From Methylopila henanensis (GTDB taxonomy: Bacteria > Pseudomonadota > Alphaproteobacteria > Rhizobiales > Methylopilaceae): a DNA stretch of 64,000 bases. Shown one piece after another: positions 22,538 through 30,986 of the stretch; positions within the stretch are counted from its first letter, which is position 1; the number at the start of each line of letters is the position of its first letter. The notes below the pieces were generated by a model. That model did not search any database and was not told where the DNA came from. It worked only from the letters and a program-made list of their open reading frames with translations. The stretch is from assembly GCF_042681025.1 (NCBI RefSeq), contig NZ_JBHUER010000003.1, positions 283,856-347,855 on the forward strand. The letters are read 5' to 3'. The position numbers and the translations under genes are program-made.

Positions 22538-24163
22538 ATGAGTCCCGAAAAGGCGACGATTGGCGACATGACGAACGAAACACGGGACGTCCACCGCGAG
22601 ACCAGCGGCTTCTGGCGCACCCAGGAGATGTTCCTGATCCAGGAGGTCACGAACCTCATCGGGAAGGGGCTTTATTTCGACCAGGTGGCCCGCGGCGCGC
22701 TGCACCTGATGTCCGAGATGCTTGGCCTCAACCGGGGCCGCATCGTGCTGAAATCGCAAGACGAGGACGTCTACCGCATCGCCTATTCGTACGGTCTTAC
22801 GACCGCCGAGGCCGCGCGCGGCCGCTACCAGCTCGGCGAGGGCGTGACCGGCAGCGTCATCCAGGCCGGACACCTCGTCATCGTCCAGGACATCGACAAG
22901 GAGCCGACGTTCCTCGGCCGCGCGGTGGAGCGCTCGCGTCTGCCCGAGGGCGTCGTCTCTTTTCTCGCCTGCCCGATCCGCGTCGAGGATCGCACGGTCG
23001 GCGCGCTCGCCTGCCACCGCATCCGCCACCGTGACCGGCCGCTGCAGGACGACGTCCGGATCCTCAAGATCGTCGCGACGCTGCTCGGCCAGCTCCTGAC
23101 CCTGAACGACCGGCTCGACCGGCGCATGCGCGCCATCGAGGCGCGCGAGCCGCTCGCCAAGCCATCGGACCAGGCCGCGCGATACGGCATCGTCGGCGAA
23201 GCCCCGGCGCTGCTGCGCGCCATCGCCCAGATCGAACAGGTTGCGGACGCGACCGCGAGCGTCCTGCTGCTCGGCGAATCCGGGACGGGCAAGGAGCTGT
23301 TCGCCCATGCGCTGCACGCCGCGGGGCCGCGGAAGTCCAAGCCCTTCATGAAGGTCAACTGCGCGGCGATCCCTGAGAGCCTATTTGAATCCGAGCTTTT
23401 CGGCCATGAGCGCGGAGCCTTCACGGGCGCGACGGAAGCGCGGGCCGGCTGGTTCGAGCAGGCAAGCGGCGGCACGATCTTTCTCGACGAGATCGGCGAA
23501 ATGCCGTTGCTGCTGCAGACCAAACTCCTGCGCACGCTGCAGGAGGGCGTGGTGATGCGGCTCGGCGGCAAGCGGGAGATCCGGGTCGACATGCGACTGG
23601 TCGCGGCGACGAACCGCGATCTGTCGCTCGCGGTCGAGCGCGGCGATTTTCGCGAGGACCTTTTCTACCGGCTCAACGTCATCCCGATCCAACTGCCCTC
23701 GCTCAGCCAGCGGGCTGCCGACATTCCACAGCTCGCCCGCCATTTTCTCAACCGCGCCAACGCTTCCAACCGACGCGAGGTCGCGCTGACGGCGGACGCG
23801 ATGCATTACCTCAGCGAACAGTCCTGGCCGGGGAACGTGCGGCAGTTGTCGAACTTCATCGAGCGCCTCGTGCTGCTTGCCAGCGCCCCGGTGCTGGGAC
23901 GCGTCGAAGTGGCCTCGCTCCTCGCCGACCGCGCCTTCGACATCGCCGCCCCGAGGCAGCGGCCGCCGGAGGCGCACTTCGCACCCGCCGCCATGCCGGT
24001 GCGGCCTTATCTGCCCGTGAAGTCCCACACCGCCGAGGACCTTCGCCGCGCGCTCGAGCTTTCAGGAGGCAACAAGGCGCGGGCCGCGCAGCAGCTTGGC
24101 CTCACCGAGCGGCAGTTTTTCTACCGCCTCAAGAAGCTCGGGCTCGAGCCGGCCAGAAGCTGA
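22538..24163 (+). CDS. Sigma-54-dependent activator, GAF-AAA+-Fis architecture (NifA-like)
   Basis: Activator of about 541 residues. A GAF sensor domain (about residues 30-190: GLYFDQVARGALHLMSEMLG ... RYQLGEGVTGSVI) resembles NifA/VnfA-type sensors. The AAA+ domain has Walker A LGESGTGKE, the sigma-54 loop GAFTGA, and FLDEIGEMP, then RVDMRLVAATNRDL and FREDLFYRLNVIPI. A Fis-type helix-turn-helix ends the protein (LELSGGNKARAAQQLGLTER). ATG 22538 or 22568 may be the start. It lies between two sigma-54 promoters with a shared upstream element, so it probably controls both the nrtA-like gene and the OsmC operon. The inducer is unknown; a sulfur or nitrogen compound is plausible. Confidence 0.92.
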   Translation: MSPEKATIGDMTNETRDVHRETSGFWRTQEMFLIQEVTNLIGKGLYFDQVARGALHLMSEMLGLNRGRIVLKSQDEDVYRIAYSYGLTTAEAARGRYQLGEGVTGSVIQAGHLVIVQDIDKEPTFLGRAVERSRLPEGVVSFLACPIRVEDRTVGALACHRIRHRDRPLQDDVRILKIVATLLGQLLTLNDRLDRRMRAIEAREPLAKPSDQAARYGIVGEAPALLRAIAQIEQVADATASVLLLGESGTGKELFAHALHAAGPRKSKPFMKVNCAAIPESLFESELFGHERGAFTGATEARAGWFEQASGGTIFLDEIGEMPLLLQTKLLRTLQEGVVMRLGGKREIRVDMRLVAATNRDLSLAVERGDFREDLFYRLNVIPIQLPSLSQRAADIPQLARHFLNRANASNRREVALTADAMHYLSEQSWPGNVRQLSNFIERLVLLASAPVLGRVEVASLLADRAFDIAAPRQRPPEAHFAPAAMPVRPYLPVKSHTAEDLRRALELSGGNKARAAQQLGLTERQFFYRLKKLGLEPARS

Positions 24164-24179
24164 ACCCACAATTCCGGCA

Positions 24180-24199
24180 TTGTCGACATTTTGTCGACG
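24180..24199. promoter_or_regulatory. Upstream activator site of the OsmC operon
   Basis: TTGTCGACATTTTGTCGAC contains two TGTCGAC half-sites 11 bp apart. It matches the element at 21009-21028 and lies about 100 bp upstream of the -24 box at 24298. Confidence 0.55.
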
Positions 24200-24297
24200 G
24201 ACGGAGGCGGCGCGCGACCTACGCCGCTCATCGGAGCGCAGAATAGGTTCGCTCAATTTTCAGCCGGTTTGGCTTCCTCAACCTCTGCCGGTGCGGG

Positions 24298-24314
24298 TTG
24301 GCACAGGCGTTGCG
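24298..24314 (+). promoter_or_regulatory. Sigma-54 promoter of the OsmC operon
   Basis: TTGGCACAGGCGTTGCG matches TTGGCAC-N5-TTGC with exact -24/-12 spacing, 61 bp before the OsmC ATG. Confidence 0.85.
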
Positions 24315-24374
24315 ATGACGTTTCGTGAAGGACGGCGGGACATACCGCCGCCCGCGGAACACCGAGGACAGCCC

Positions 24375-24926
24375 ATGACCGCCTCTGCCCAGATCAAGAC
24401 CGCCGAGACCTATCTGCGCCCGATCGACCGCGACGGCCTGATGGCCTTCGCCGAGAAGGGCCGCAACAACCCGAACAGCCGCGGCACCAACGTCGTGAAG
24501 ACCGTGGTGGACGGCCAGTACCGGACCCTCAGCTATGTGGGCGACCACGCCCCCGTCGTCGTCGACGAGCCGCTGCACCTCTTCGGCGAGAACACCGCGC
24601 CAGCGCCTGGCGAGATCGTGCTCTCGGCACTCGGCGGCTGCCTTGCGGTCGGCATCACGGCCGTCGCGACATGGAAGCAGGTCCGCCTGTCGAAGCTCGA
24701 GATCAGGCTTGAGGGCGACATCGGCAACCCGGCCGCCTGGGGCGCCGGCGGCGCCGAGCGCGAGCCGTCGCAGATGGGCTTTCAGGAAATCCGCGTGAGC
24801 GTCGACATCGAGGGCGACGCAACTCGCGAGGAGTTCGATCAGATTGTGCGACAGGCGAACTACTTCTCGCCGGTCGCCAACACCATGCGCAATCCGATCC
24901 CCTTCAAGATCGCGCTCGCGGACTGA
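24375..24926 (+). CDS. OsmC-family thiol-dependent peroxidase/redox protein
   Basis: OsmC-fold protein of 183 residues. The family's redox Cys motif region is IVLSALGGCLAVGITAVATW and the late segment is ANYFSPVANTMRNPIPFKIA, where many OsmC proteins have a second Cys; here that position is not Cys. A one-Cys OsmC-like protein may bind or reduce organic hydroperoxides, persulfides or thiols rather than act as a classical two-Cys peroxidase. First gene after the sigma-54 promoter and leader of the ACAD/rubredoxin-reductase/persulfide-dioxygenase operon. Confidence 0.82.
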   Translation: MTASAQIKTAETYLRPIDRDGLMAFAEKGRNNPNSRGTNVVKTVVDGQYRTLSYVGDHAPVVVDEPLHLFGENTAPAPGEIVLSALGGCLAVGITAVATWKQVRLSKLEIRLEGDIGNPAAWGAGGAEREPSQMGFQEIRVSVDIEGDATREEFDQIVRQANYFSPVANTMRNPIPFKIALAD

Positions 24927-24983
24927 AGGACCAAGGGGCCGCGTCGAGCGGCCCCCGACCACTCCCGGTTGGAGACTTAGCCG

Positions 24984-26144
24984 ATGGCCGGCGCGCGCGC
25001 TCTCGATCAGCATGCATTCGACACGTCACCGGACCCGGACGGCGAAACGGTGCTCGCCCGCACCCGCGCCATCTCGGACGGCGCGCTGCGCGCAAAGGCG
25101 CATGCGATCGACGAGGGCCACTATCCGCTCGAGATCATGCGCGACTTCGCGCGTGTGGGAGCGCTGTCGGCGCATCTGAAATCCGCCGGCGGGAACTTCG
25201 GTCTCGCAATCGACGCCATGCGAGCCGGCGCGAGGCAATGCGGCTCCACCGGCTTCCTGATGTGGTGCCACGGCGTCTTCGGCCTCTATCTCGACCACTC
25301 GGAGAATCGCGGGCTCGCCGACCGCATGCTGCCGCCCCATGCCGCGGGCGAAACCTTCGGGGGCACGGCGCTTTCCAACCCGATGAAGTCGTTCGCGGGC
25401 ATCGAGCCGATGGCGCTGAAGGCCGTGCGCGTGCCCGGCGGCTATCGCGTCACCGGCACGCTGCCCTGGGTCAGCCATATCGGGCGCGGCCAGTATTGCG
25501 GGGCGATCGCGCAGGCGGTCGACGCCTCCGGCGCGCCCTCCCACGAGATCATGTTCGTGCTCCGCTGCGACGAGCCGGTGGAGCTGCGCCAGTGCCCGGT
25601 CTTCTCCGGCATGGAGGGCACGAGCACCTGGGGCCTGCGGCTCGCCGACGTGCGCATTGACGACGCCGACCTCATCGCCGATCCGGCGAAGCCTTTTATC
25701 GCGAAGATCCGTGCGGCCTTCATCCTCCTACAGCTTGGGATGGGGCTCGGAGTCACCGAGGGCGCGATCGACTCGATGCTCGAGGTCGAGAGCGTTCTGG
25801 AACATGTGAACCAGTACCTCGACAACCGGCCTGACGAGATCGCGGGCGAGCTTGACGAGCTCGCGGGCCGCGTGGCGAAGCTCGCCGAGACGCCGTTCGA
25901 AACCTCCACGGATTACCTGATCGACGTGCTCGACGCGCGCGCCCAGGCGTCGGAGCTGTCGCTGCGTTCGACCCAATCGGCGCTCTTGCATCAGGGCGCG
26001 CGCGGCTACCTGATGTCGGCAGCGCCGCAGCGTCGCGTCCGCGAGGCGCATTTCGTGGCGATCGTCACGCCCGCCATAAAGCATCTGCGCAGCGAGATGA
26101 CGCGGCTCTCCAAGGTCGCGCAGCCGGCGGGGTTGCTCGCGTGA
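24984..26144 (+). CDS. Acyl-CoA-dehydrogenase-fold flavoprotein
   Basis: Acyl-CoA-dehydrogenase-like protein of 386 residues. Visible parts: the N-terminal helical domain, the middle beta domain (YRVTGTLPWVSHIGRGQYCG), and a C-terminal helical domain ending with HLRSEMTRLSKVAQPAG. The fold also includes DszC/SfnC-type flavin monooxygenases that act on organosulfur compounds, and I cannot locate the catalytic Glu typical of true acyl-CoA dehydrogenases. Its genomic partners (rubredoxin-linked reductase, persulfide-dioxygenase-like enzyme, TauE) favour an oxidative role in sulfur compound breakdown; this is inference. Its stop overlaps the next start (GTGA). Confidence 0.8.
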   Translation: MAGARALDQHAFDTSPDPDGETVLARTRAISDGALRAKAHAIDEGHYPLEIMRDFARVGALSAHLKSAGGNFGLAIDAMRAGARQCGSTGFLMWCHGVFGLYLDHSENRGLADRMLPPHAAGETFGGTALSNPMKSFAGIEPMALKAVRVPGGYRVTGTLPWVSHIGRGQYCGAIAQAVDASGAPSHEIMFVLRCDEPVELRQCPVFSGMEGTSTWGLRLADVRIDDADLIADPAKPFIAKIRAAFILLQLGMGLGVTEGAIDSMLEVESVLEHVNQYLDNRPDEIAGELDELAGRVAKLAETPFETSTDYLIDVLDARAQASELSLRSTQSALLHQGARGYLMSAAPQRRVREAHFVAIVTPAIKHLRSEMTRLSKVAQPAGLLA

Positions 26145-27493
26145 ACGCCGGGACCGCCATTCCCGCCGTGATCGAGCCGACCGACGGGCTCGGCCCTTGG
26201 CGGCGCTACATCTGCCGCGTCTGCGGGCTGATCTATGACGAGGCGGAGGGCGACCTCGATAGCGGCATCGCGCCCGGCACGCGCTTCGACGACATTCCCG
26301 ACGACTGGGAATGCCCGATCTGCAACGTCACCAAGGCGGATTTCGACCCTCTCGTCCCGCGCGCCGCCGTGATCGCGCCGCAGGCCGCGACGCCGGTCTC
26401 GCGGACAAGCGGCGTCGTCATCGTGGGCGCCGGGACGGCAGGCTGGAGCGCAGCCGAAGCCATCCGCGCACTCGATCCGGCGACGCCCATAACGGTGGTC
26501 ACGGCCTGCTCGGGCGACGTCTATTACAAGCCCGAACTCTCGGTCGCGCTGACGCGCGGCGCGACGCCGAGCAGCCTTCGCCGCGAGACCGGCGCGCAAG
26601 CCGCGGCGCGTCTCGGCGTGCGGCTGATGAAGGAAACCTTCGCTGTCGGACTGTCGCCAGCGAGCGGGACGCTCCGCACCACGCGCGGGACCGTGCGCTT
26701 TTCCGACCTCGTGCTGGCTCAGGGCGCGCGCTCGGCGGCGCCCGCCTGCCTGCCCGCCCGCCTCTGCTGGCGCGTCAACGATCTCGCGGCCTGGTCGGGC
26801 CTCCACGCCGCGCTTTCGTGCGGGCCGCAGCGCGTCGCAATCGTGGGCGCGGGCATGGTCGGCTGCGAACTCGCCGAGGATCTTGCGGGCGCCGGCCATG
26901 ACGTAACGCTGATCGGCATCGAGGAACTGCCGCTCCTGGCCATGCTGCCGCGCCCGGCTGCGGAGCGGCTCGCGGCGGGCTTTTCGAAGATCGGCGTTCG
27001 CTTCATTGGCGGGCGGGCGGTCGGCAAGGTCGAGCGGATCGACGAGCGCTTGCGCCTGACTCTCGCGTCCGGCGAGACGGTCGAGGCCGACCAGATCGTC
27101 GCCGCGACCGGGCTCGCGACCGAACCCCGCCTCGCGCGCAGCGGCGGCCTCGCGTTCGACCGCGGGATCGTGGTCGATCCGAAGACGATGCGCACGAGCG
27201 CCGAACACGTCTACGCTCTCGGCGACTGCGTGACGATCGTGGGCGCGCCCTGCCGCTTCGTCGAGCCGATCCGCCGGCAGGCCGAGGCGATCGCGAACGC
27301 CATCCTCAAGCGCGACCATTGCGGATATGTCCACCGCGCCCCGGTGATCCGCCTGAAGACGCGGTCGACCCCGGTGGTGATCGAGGGCGCGCCGTCGACG
27401 GCCGGCGAATGGCGCGTGCTGCAGGACGACGCAGACGCGCTTGTCATGGAGCAATGGGCGGGCGGCGCGCGCGTTGCGAGGCTCGCGGCATGA
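26141..27493 (+). CDS. Rubredoxin fused to FAD/NAD(P)H rubredoxin reductase
   Basis: Fusion protein of 450 residues. Residues 20-70 are a rubredoxin: YICRVCGLIYDEAEGD and WECPICNVTKADF hold the two CxxC iron ligand pairs. The remainder is a two-dinucleotide-fold reductase: VVIVGAGTAGWSAAEAIRAL (FAD), RVAIVGAGMVGCELAEDLAG (NAD(P)H), and YALGDCVTI near the end. Electrons would pass from NAD(P)H through FAD to rubredoxin inside one chain, then to an oxygenase or peroxidase partner. The GTG start at 26141 overlaps the upstream stop, and the stop overlaps the next ATG, so the operon is tightly coupled. Confidence 0.92.
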   Translation: MNAGTAIPAVIEPTDGLGPWRRYICRVCGLIYDEAEGDLDSGIAPGTRFDDIPDDWECPICNVTKADFDPLVPRAAVIAPQAATPVSRTSGVVIVGAGTAGWSAAEAIRALDPATPITVVTACSGDVYYKPELSVALTRGATPSSLRRETGAQAAARLGVRLMKETFAVGLSPASGTLRTTRGTVRFSDLVLAQGARSAAPACLPARLCWRVNDLAAWSGLHAALSCGPQRVAIVGAGMVGCELAEDLAGAGHDVTLIGIEELPLLAMLPRPAAERLAAGFSKIGVRFIGGRAVGKVERIDERLRLTLASGETVEADQIVAATGLATEPRLARSGGLAFDRGIVVDPKTMRTSAEHVYALGDCVTIVGAPCRFVEPIRRQAEAIANAILKRDHCGYVHRAPVIRLKTRSTPVVIEGAPSTAGEWRVLQDDADALVMEQWAGGARVARLAA

Positions 27494-28350
27494 ATCCTCA
27501 CGTCACCTCCTTCTTCGACGCGGCCACCAACACCTTCTCCTACGTGGTGAAGGACCCGCGCGGCCCGGCCTGCGCCATCGTCGACAGCGTGCTGGACTTC
27601 GACTACGCGGCCGGGCGCATCGCCTATGCGGGGGCGGACCGGATCGTGGACCATGTGCGGGCGAACGGACTTGAGGTCGAGTGGCTGCTCGAGACCCATG
27701 TCCACGCCGACCACCTGTCGGCCGCGCCCTATCTCCAGCGCGAGCTCGGCGGAACGATGGCGATCGGGACGGCGATCCGCGACGTCCAGGCGACTTTCGG
27801 CAAGTTCTTCAACGAAGGCGTGGAGTTCCGGCGCGACGGGTCGCAGTTCGACCGGCTGTTCCAGGACGGCGACGTTTTCGCGATCGGCTCGCTGGAAGCG
27901 CAGGCTGTCGCAACGCCGGGCCATACGCCGGCGTGCATGACCTATCTCGTCGGCGACGCCGCCTTCGTGGGCGACACGCTGTTCATGCCGGACGGCGGCA
28001 CGGCGCGCGCCGACTTTCCGGGCGGCGACGCGCGGGCGCTCTACCGCTCGATCAGGCGCGTGCTGGCCCTGCCCTCCGCGACGCGGCTTTTCATGTGCCA
28101 CGACTACGGGCCGAACGGCCGCGAAATTCGCAACGAGACGACGGTCGCGGAACAGCGCGCCAACAACATCCATGTGCGCGACGGCGTCTCGGAAGACGAG
28201 TTCGTGGCGCTGCGCACATCGCGCGACGCGAGCCTCGCCATGCCGCGGCTCATCATCCCCTCGCTCCAGATCAACATGAAGGCCGGCGCGTTGCCCGCGC
28301 CGGGGAGCGACGGGCGCCGCTTCCTCAAGGTGCCGCTGGACGGCCTGTGA
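27490..28350 (+). CDS. Persulfide-dioxygenase-like metallo-beta-lactamase-fold protein
   Basis: Metallo-beta-lactamase-fold enzyme of 286 residues. The metal motif THVHADHLSAAPYL (HxHxDH), later TPGHTPACMTYLVG, and the C-terminal LFMCHDYGPNGR are characteristic of the ETHE1/Blh persulfide dioxygenase group, which uses a mononuclear Fe(II) to oxidise glutathione persulfide to sulfite. ATG 27490 overlaps the preceding stop. The downstream TauE/SafE fragment fits export of the sulfite produced. Hydroxyacylglutathione hydrolase is a less likely alternative. Confidence 0.85.
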   Translation: MNPHVTSFFDAATNTFSYVVKDPRGPACAIVDSVLDFDYAAGRIAYAGADRIVDHVRANGLEVEWLLETHVHADHLSAAPYLQRELGGTMAIGTAIRDVQATFGKFFNEGVEFRRDGSQFDRLFQDGDVFAIGSLEAQAVATPGHTPACMTYLVGDAAFVGDTLFMPDGGTARADFPGGDARALYRSIRRVLALPSATRLFMCHDYGPNGREIRNETTVAEQRANNIHVRDGVSEDEFVALRTSRDASLAMPRLIIPSLQINMKAGALPAPGSDGRRFLKVPLDGL

Positions 28351-28592
28351 TGGCGGCGCTTGCGCGCGAACCTATGCAGGATCTGCTCGGAAGCGTGTCC
28401 GGCTCGGCGGTCGGCATGACGCTCGGCCTGTTCGGCGGCGGCGGCCCGATCCTCGCTGCGCCGCTGATGATGTATTTCGTCGGCGGGCCCAGCGCCCATG
28501 TCGCGATCTGCGCCAGCGCCTTCGCGGTGGCGGCCGCCCCCGGCTCGAACCTGTGCGATGCGTCTCATGTGATGCGTTACGAGCGCTGTTGA
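28350..28592 (+). pseudogene. TauE/SafE sulfite-exporter gene, C-terminally truncated
   Basis: The frame begins at ATG 28350, overlapping the upstream stop, and reads the first TauE/SafE unit (SGSAVGMTLGLFGGGGPILA, then APLMMYFVGGPSAHVAICAS). Homology fails after about residue 65 and the frame ends at residue 80. Intact members have about 250 residues, so some 70 percent is missing. The break marks the end of the sulfur-related operon, and unrelated DNA follows. A possible imperfect hairpin (CGTCGCGCGCCGG with CCGGCGCGACG) comes next near 28600. Confidence 0.8.
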
Positions 28593-28719
28593 TCAAACGC
28601 CGTCGCGCGCCGGTTATTAGACCGGCGCGACGCGAAACAATCGGCGGAACGGGGAAGGCAGACCTCAAGAAGGGCCGCCTTGGGTCATCCGCGGCCGACG
28701 ATCAGCAGCCACGAAGCGC

Positions 28720-28762
28720 CATAAGCTGACGTTGGCAACATGCTCATAAGCAAACGTTGGCA
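28720..28762. repeat. Pair of 18-bp direct repeats 25 bp apart
   Basis: CATAAGCTGACGTTGGCA (28720-28737) and CATAAGCAAACGTTGGCA (28745-28762) differ at two bases. They resemble the dispersed GCGCCAGAAGC... elements elsewhere in the window and lie in the noncoding junction after the truncated TauE gene. Confidence 0.6.
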
Positions 28763-28807
28763 CGCCGGCCGCGGCCAATATTCCGCTCGTTAGTGCAATC
28801 GCCTATG

Positions 28808-29707
28808 TCAATTTTCTTTTCGACGACTTCCAGCCAGATCAACGAAAGCCTTGAAGGCGGCCGAGGGGTTTTTACGGCCCGGATAGTAGAGGCACAAAGG
28901 CGCCACCGGCTTCATCCAGTCGTTCAGAACGCGAACCAGACGTCCGGCCTCGATGTCTTCGTGGATGTCGGACTCCATGAAGAAGCCGATCCCAATCCCC
29001 TTTAGCGCGGCGGCGCGGGCGAGGCTCGCTTCATCAAGGGTGATCGGGCCGTTCACGTCGACTTGGACAGGTTGACCGTCTTTCTCGAAATGCCAGCGGT
29101 AGATCCCGCCGTCGGGAAGTCTGACCCGGATGCAGGCGTGGTCGAGCAGATCGAGAGGCGCTCGAGGCTTGCCGTGCTTCTCGAAGTAAGAGGGCGACGC
29201 CACCACGGCGTTTGATCTCGGACGGCCGATCGGCGCCGCGATCATGTCGCTCGGCACGAGATCCGCGCTTCTGACGCCGAGATCGAAGCCTTCCGCCACG
29301 ACGTCGACGAGCCGCCCCTCGGTGACCAGATCGATGTGGACGCGAGGAAAGCGTCGCAGATACTCGAGAATGACGGGCTCGAGGATTTCGCGCGCGGCTG
29401 TCGGGAACGCGTTTATCCGGAGCGTGCCTGACGGAACCTCCTGCTGCGACTTCACGGCCTCCATGGCGTCGTGAATGTCGACGAGAGCAGGGCTGACCTG
29501 CTCCACGAAGCTCCGTCCTGCGTCGGTCAGCGAGACGCTGCGTGTGGTCCGGTTGAACAGGCGAACGCCGAGCCGCCTCTCGAACTTCGCGACGATGTTG
29601 CTGAGCGACGTCGTCGAAATCTGCAAGTCCGCAGCCGCCGCCCGGAAGGACCTGCGGCGCGCGATCGCCACAACGGCGTCGAGCTCAATGAGGGCGTGAG
29701 CAGCCAT
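28808..29707 (-). CDS. LysR-family transcriptional regulator
   Basis: LysR-type regulator of 299 residues: the helix-turn-helix is near the N-terminus (AVVAIARRRSFRAAAADLQI, STTSLSNIVAKFERRLGVRL) and the effector domain follows (GTLRINAFPTAAREILEPVI). It faces the NTF2-like/SDR gene pair across a 145-bp divergent region containing two TCCCGATT(T/A)TCGCG repeats, which are its probable binding sites. The pair at 29853-30967 is therefore its likely target. Confidence 0.9.
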   Translation of the reverse strand: MAAHALIELDAVVAIARRRSFRAAAADLQISTTSLSNIVAKFERRLGVRLFNRTTRSVSLTDAGRSFVEQVSPALVDIHDAMEAVKSQQEVPSGTLRINAFPTAAREILEPVILEYLRRFPRVHIDLVTEGRLVDVVAEGFDLGVRSADLVPSDMIAAPIGRPRSNAVVASPSYFEKHGKPRAPLDLLDHACIRVRLPDGGIYRWHFEKDGQPVQVDVNGPITLDEASLARAAALKGIGIGFFMESDIHEDIEAGRLVRVLNDWMKPVAPLCLYYPGRKNPSAAFKAFVDLAGSRRKEN

Positions 29708-29709
29708 TA

Positions 29710-29755
29710 TCCCGATTTTCGCGATGCTTTATCTCATTCTGTCCCGATTATCGCG
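29710..29755. promoter_or_regulatory. Two 14-bp direct repeats in a LysR divergent promoter
   Basis: TCCCGATTTTCGCG (29710-29723) and TCCCGATTATCGCG (29742-29755) are 32 bp apart, about three helical turns. They begin just upstream of the LysR start codon and may form the recognition and activation sites. Confidence 0.5.
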
Positions 29756-29852
29756 TCGGTTGTCCAGTGCTAGATCGCTGACGTCGACGCCTCGCAGGCT
29801 CAACGGGCCATCGCAAACGTCAAGAGCCTCTTCACCGAAGCCGGGATCCGCC

Positions 29853-30182
29853 ATGACGCCAGAACTCCCAAAACCCGTGGCCGCCTATGTCGAGGCCAAC
29901 GCGCGCCTTGACCTGGCCGACATGCTGAAGCCCTTCGCCGCGGACGCGGTGGTCTTGGATAATGGAAGCCGCCACGAGGGCCTCGCCAAAGTGCGGACGC
30001 TGCTCGAGACGGAAGTGATCCCCGTCAGGGCGATCTTCACGCCGGACACGGTTCGCGACGAGAACGGCCAAGTCGTGCTCGAAGGCCCGGCCCATGGCGA
30101 CTTCAAGGGCAGCCCGCTCCGCTTCACCTACCGGTTCACCCTCGCGAACGACCTCATCAAAGCCTTGGAGATCGCGGTATGA
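29853..30182 (+). CDS. Small NTF2-like (SnoaL-type) protein
   Basis: Protein of 109 residues with the NTF2-like cone fold pattern: PVAAYVEANARLDLADMLKP, FAADAVVLDNGSRHEGLAKV, and a terminal FTYRFTLANDLIKALEIAV. Such proteins are often small ligand-binding partners or isomerases. The next gene, a short-chain dehydrogenase, begins within its stop codon (ATGA), so the two are probably co-translated. No specific substrate can be given. Confidence 0.78.
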   Translation: MTPELPKPVAAYVEANARLDLADMLKPFAADAVVLDNGSRHEGLAKVRTLLETEVIPVRAIFTPDTVRDENGQVVLEGPAHGDFKGSPLRFTYRFTLANDLIKALEIAV

Positions 30183-30967
30183 CCGTCCGAGTTGATCCGG
30201 CCGAGTTCGCCGGCAAGCGGGTGCTCGTCAGCGGCGGCACAAAAGGTTTGGGCCGCGCGACCGTCGATCGTTTCGTCGCGGGCGGCGCCAGGGTGATCAC
30301 CGCCGCGCGCGGAACCCTTCAGCCCATCGACGGCGTCTCGTTCGTCCAAGCGGATCTGACGACGGCCGAAGGCGCGGCGACCTTCGCCAGAGCGGCGACC
30401 GAGCAGATGGGCGGAGTCGACATCCTCGCCCATGTCGTCGGCGGCTCGTCGTCGCCAGGCGGCGGCTTCGCGGCTCTCACCGACGATCACTGGCTCGCCG
30501 AGCTGAACCTGAACCTGATGCCGGCGGTCCGCCTCGATCGCCTGCTCGTTCCGCAGATGATCGAACGCGGCGCCGGGGCGGTGGTGCACGTCACCTCCAT
30601 CCAGTCGGTCCTGCCGCTGCCCGCGTCCACCACGGCCTACGCCGCCGCGAAGGCCGCGTTGAGAACTTACGGCAAGTCTCTCTCCAAGGAGCTCGGACCC
30701 AAGGGGGTGCGCGTCAACACCGTCTCGCCCGGCTGGATCATGACCGAGGCGTCGGCGGACTTCCTCGAGCGTCTGCAGGCCGCGAACGGCGGCACGGTCG
30801 AGGACGCGCGGCGGCTCGTGCTCGACGGCCTCGGCGGCATCCCGATCGGGCGCCCGGCGGAGCCCCACGAGGTCGCGGACCTGATCGCCTACCTCGCCTC
30901 GGACCGCGCGGCCGCGATCCACGGCGCCGAGTTCGTCATCGACGGCGGGACGATACGGACGGTCTGA
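30179..30967 (+). CDS. Short-chain dehydrogenase/reductase
   Basis: Classical SDR of 262 residues: cofactor motif VLVSGGTKGLGRATVDRF, Ser in VVHVTSIQSVLPLP, and the YxxxK pair in TTAYAAAKAALRTYGKSLSK; PGWIMTEASADF follows as usual. A beta-2 Arg near TAARG suggests NADP preference. It overlaps the NTF2-like gene by 4 bp and is probably controlled by the divergent LysR at 28808. Confidence 0.88.
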   Translation: MTVRVDPAEFAGKRVLVSGGTKGLGRATVDRFVAGGARVITAARGTLQPIDGVSFVQADLTTAEGAATFARAATEQMGGVDILAHVVGGSSSPGGGFAALTDDHWLAELNLNLMPAVRLDRLLVPQMIERGAGAVVHVTSIQSVLPLPASTTAYAAAKAALRTYGKSLSKELGPKGVRVNTVSPGWIMTEASADFLERLQAANGGTVEDARRLVLDGLGGIPIGRPAEPHEVADLIAYLASDRAAAIHGAEFVIDGGTIRTV

Positions 30968-30986
30968 CGGATGGGCGGTCGGCTGA

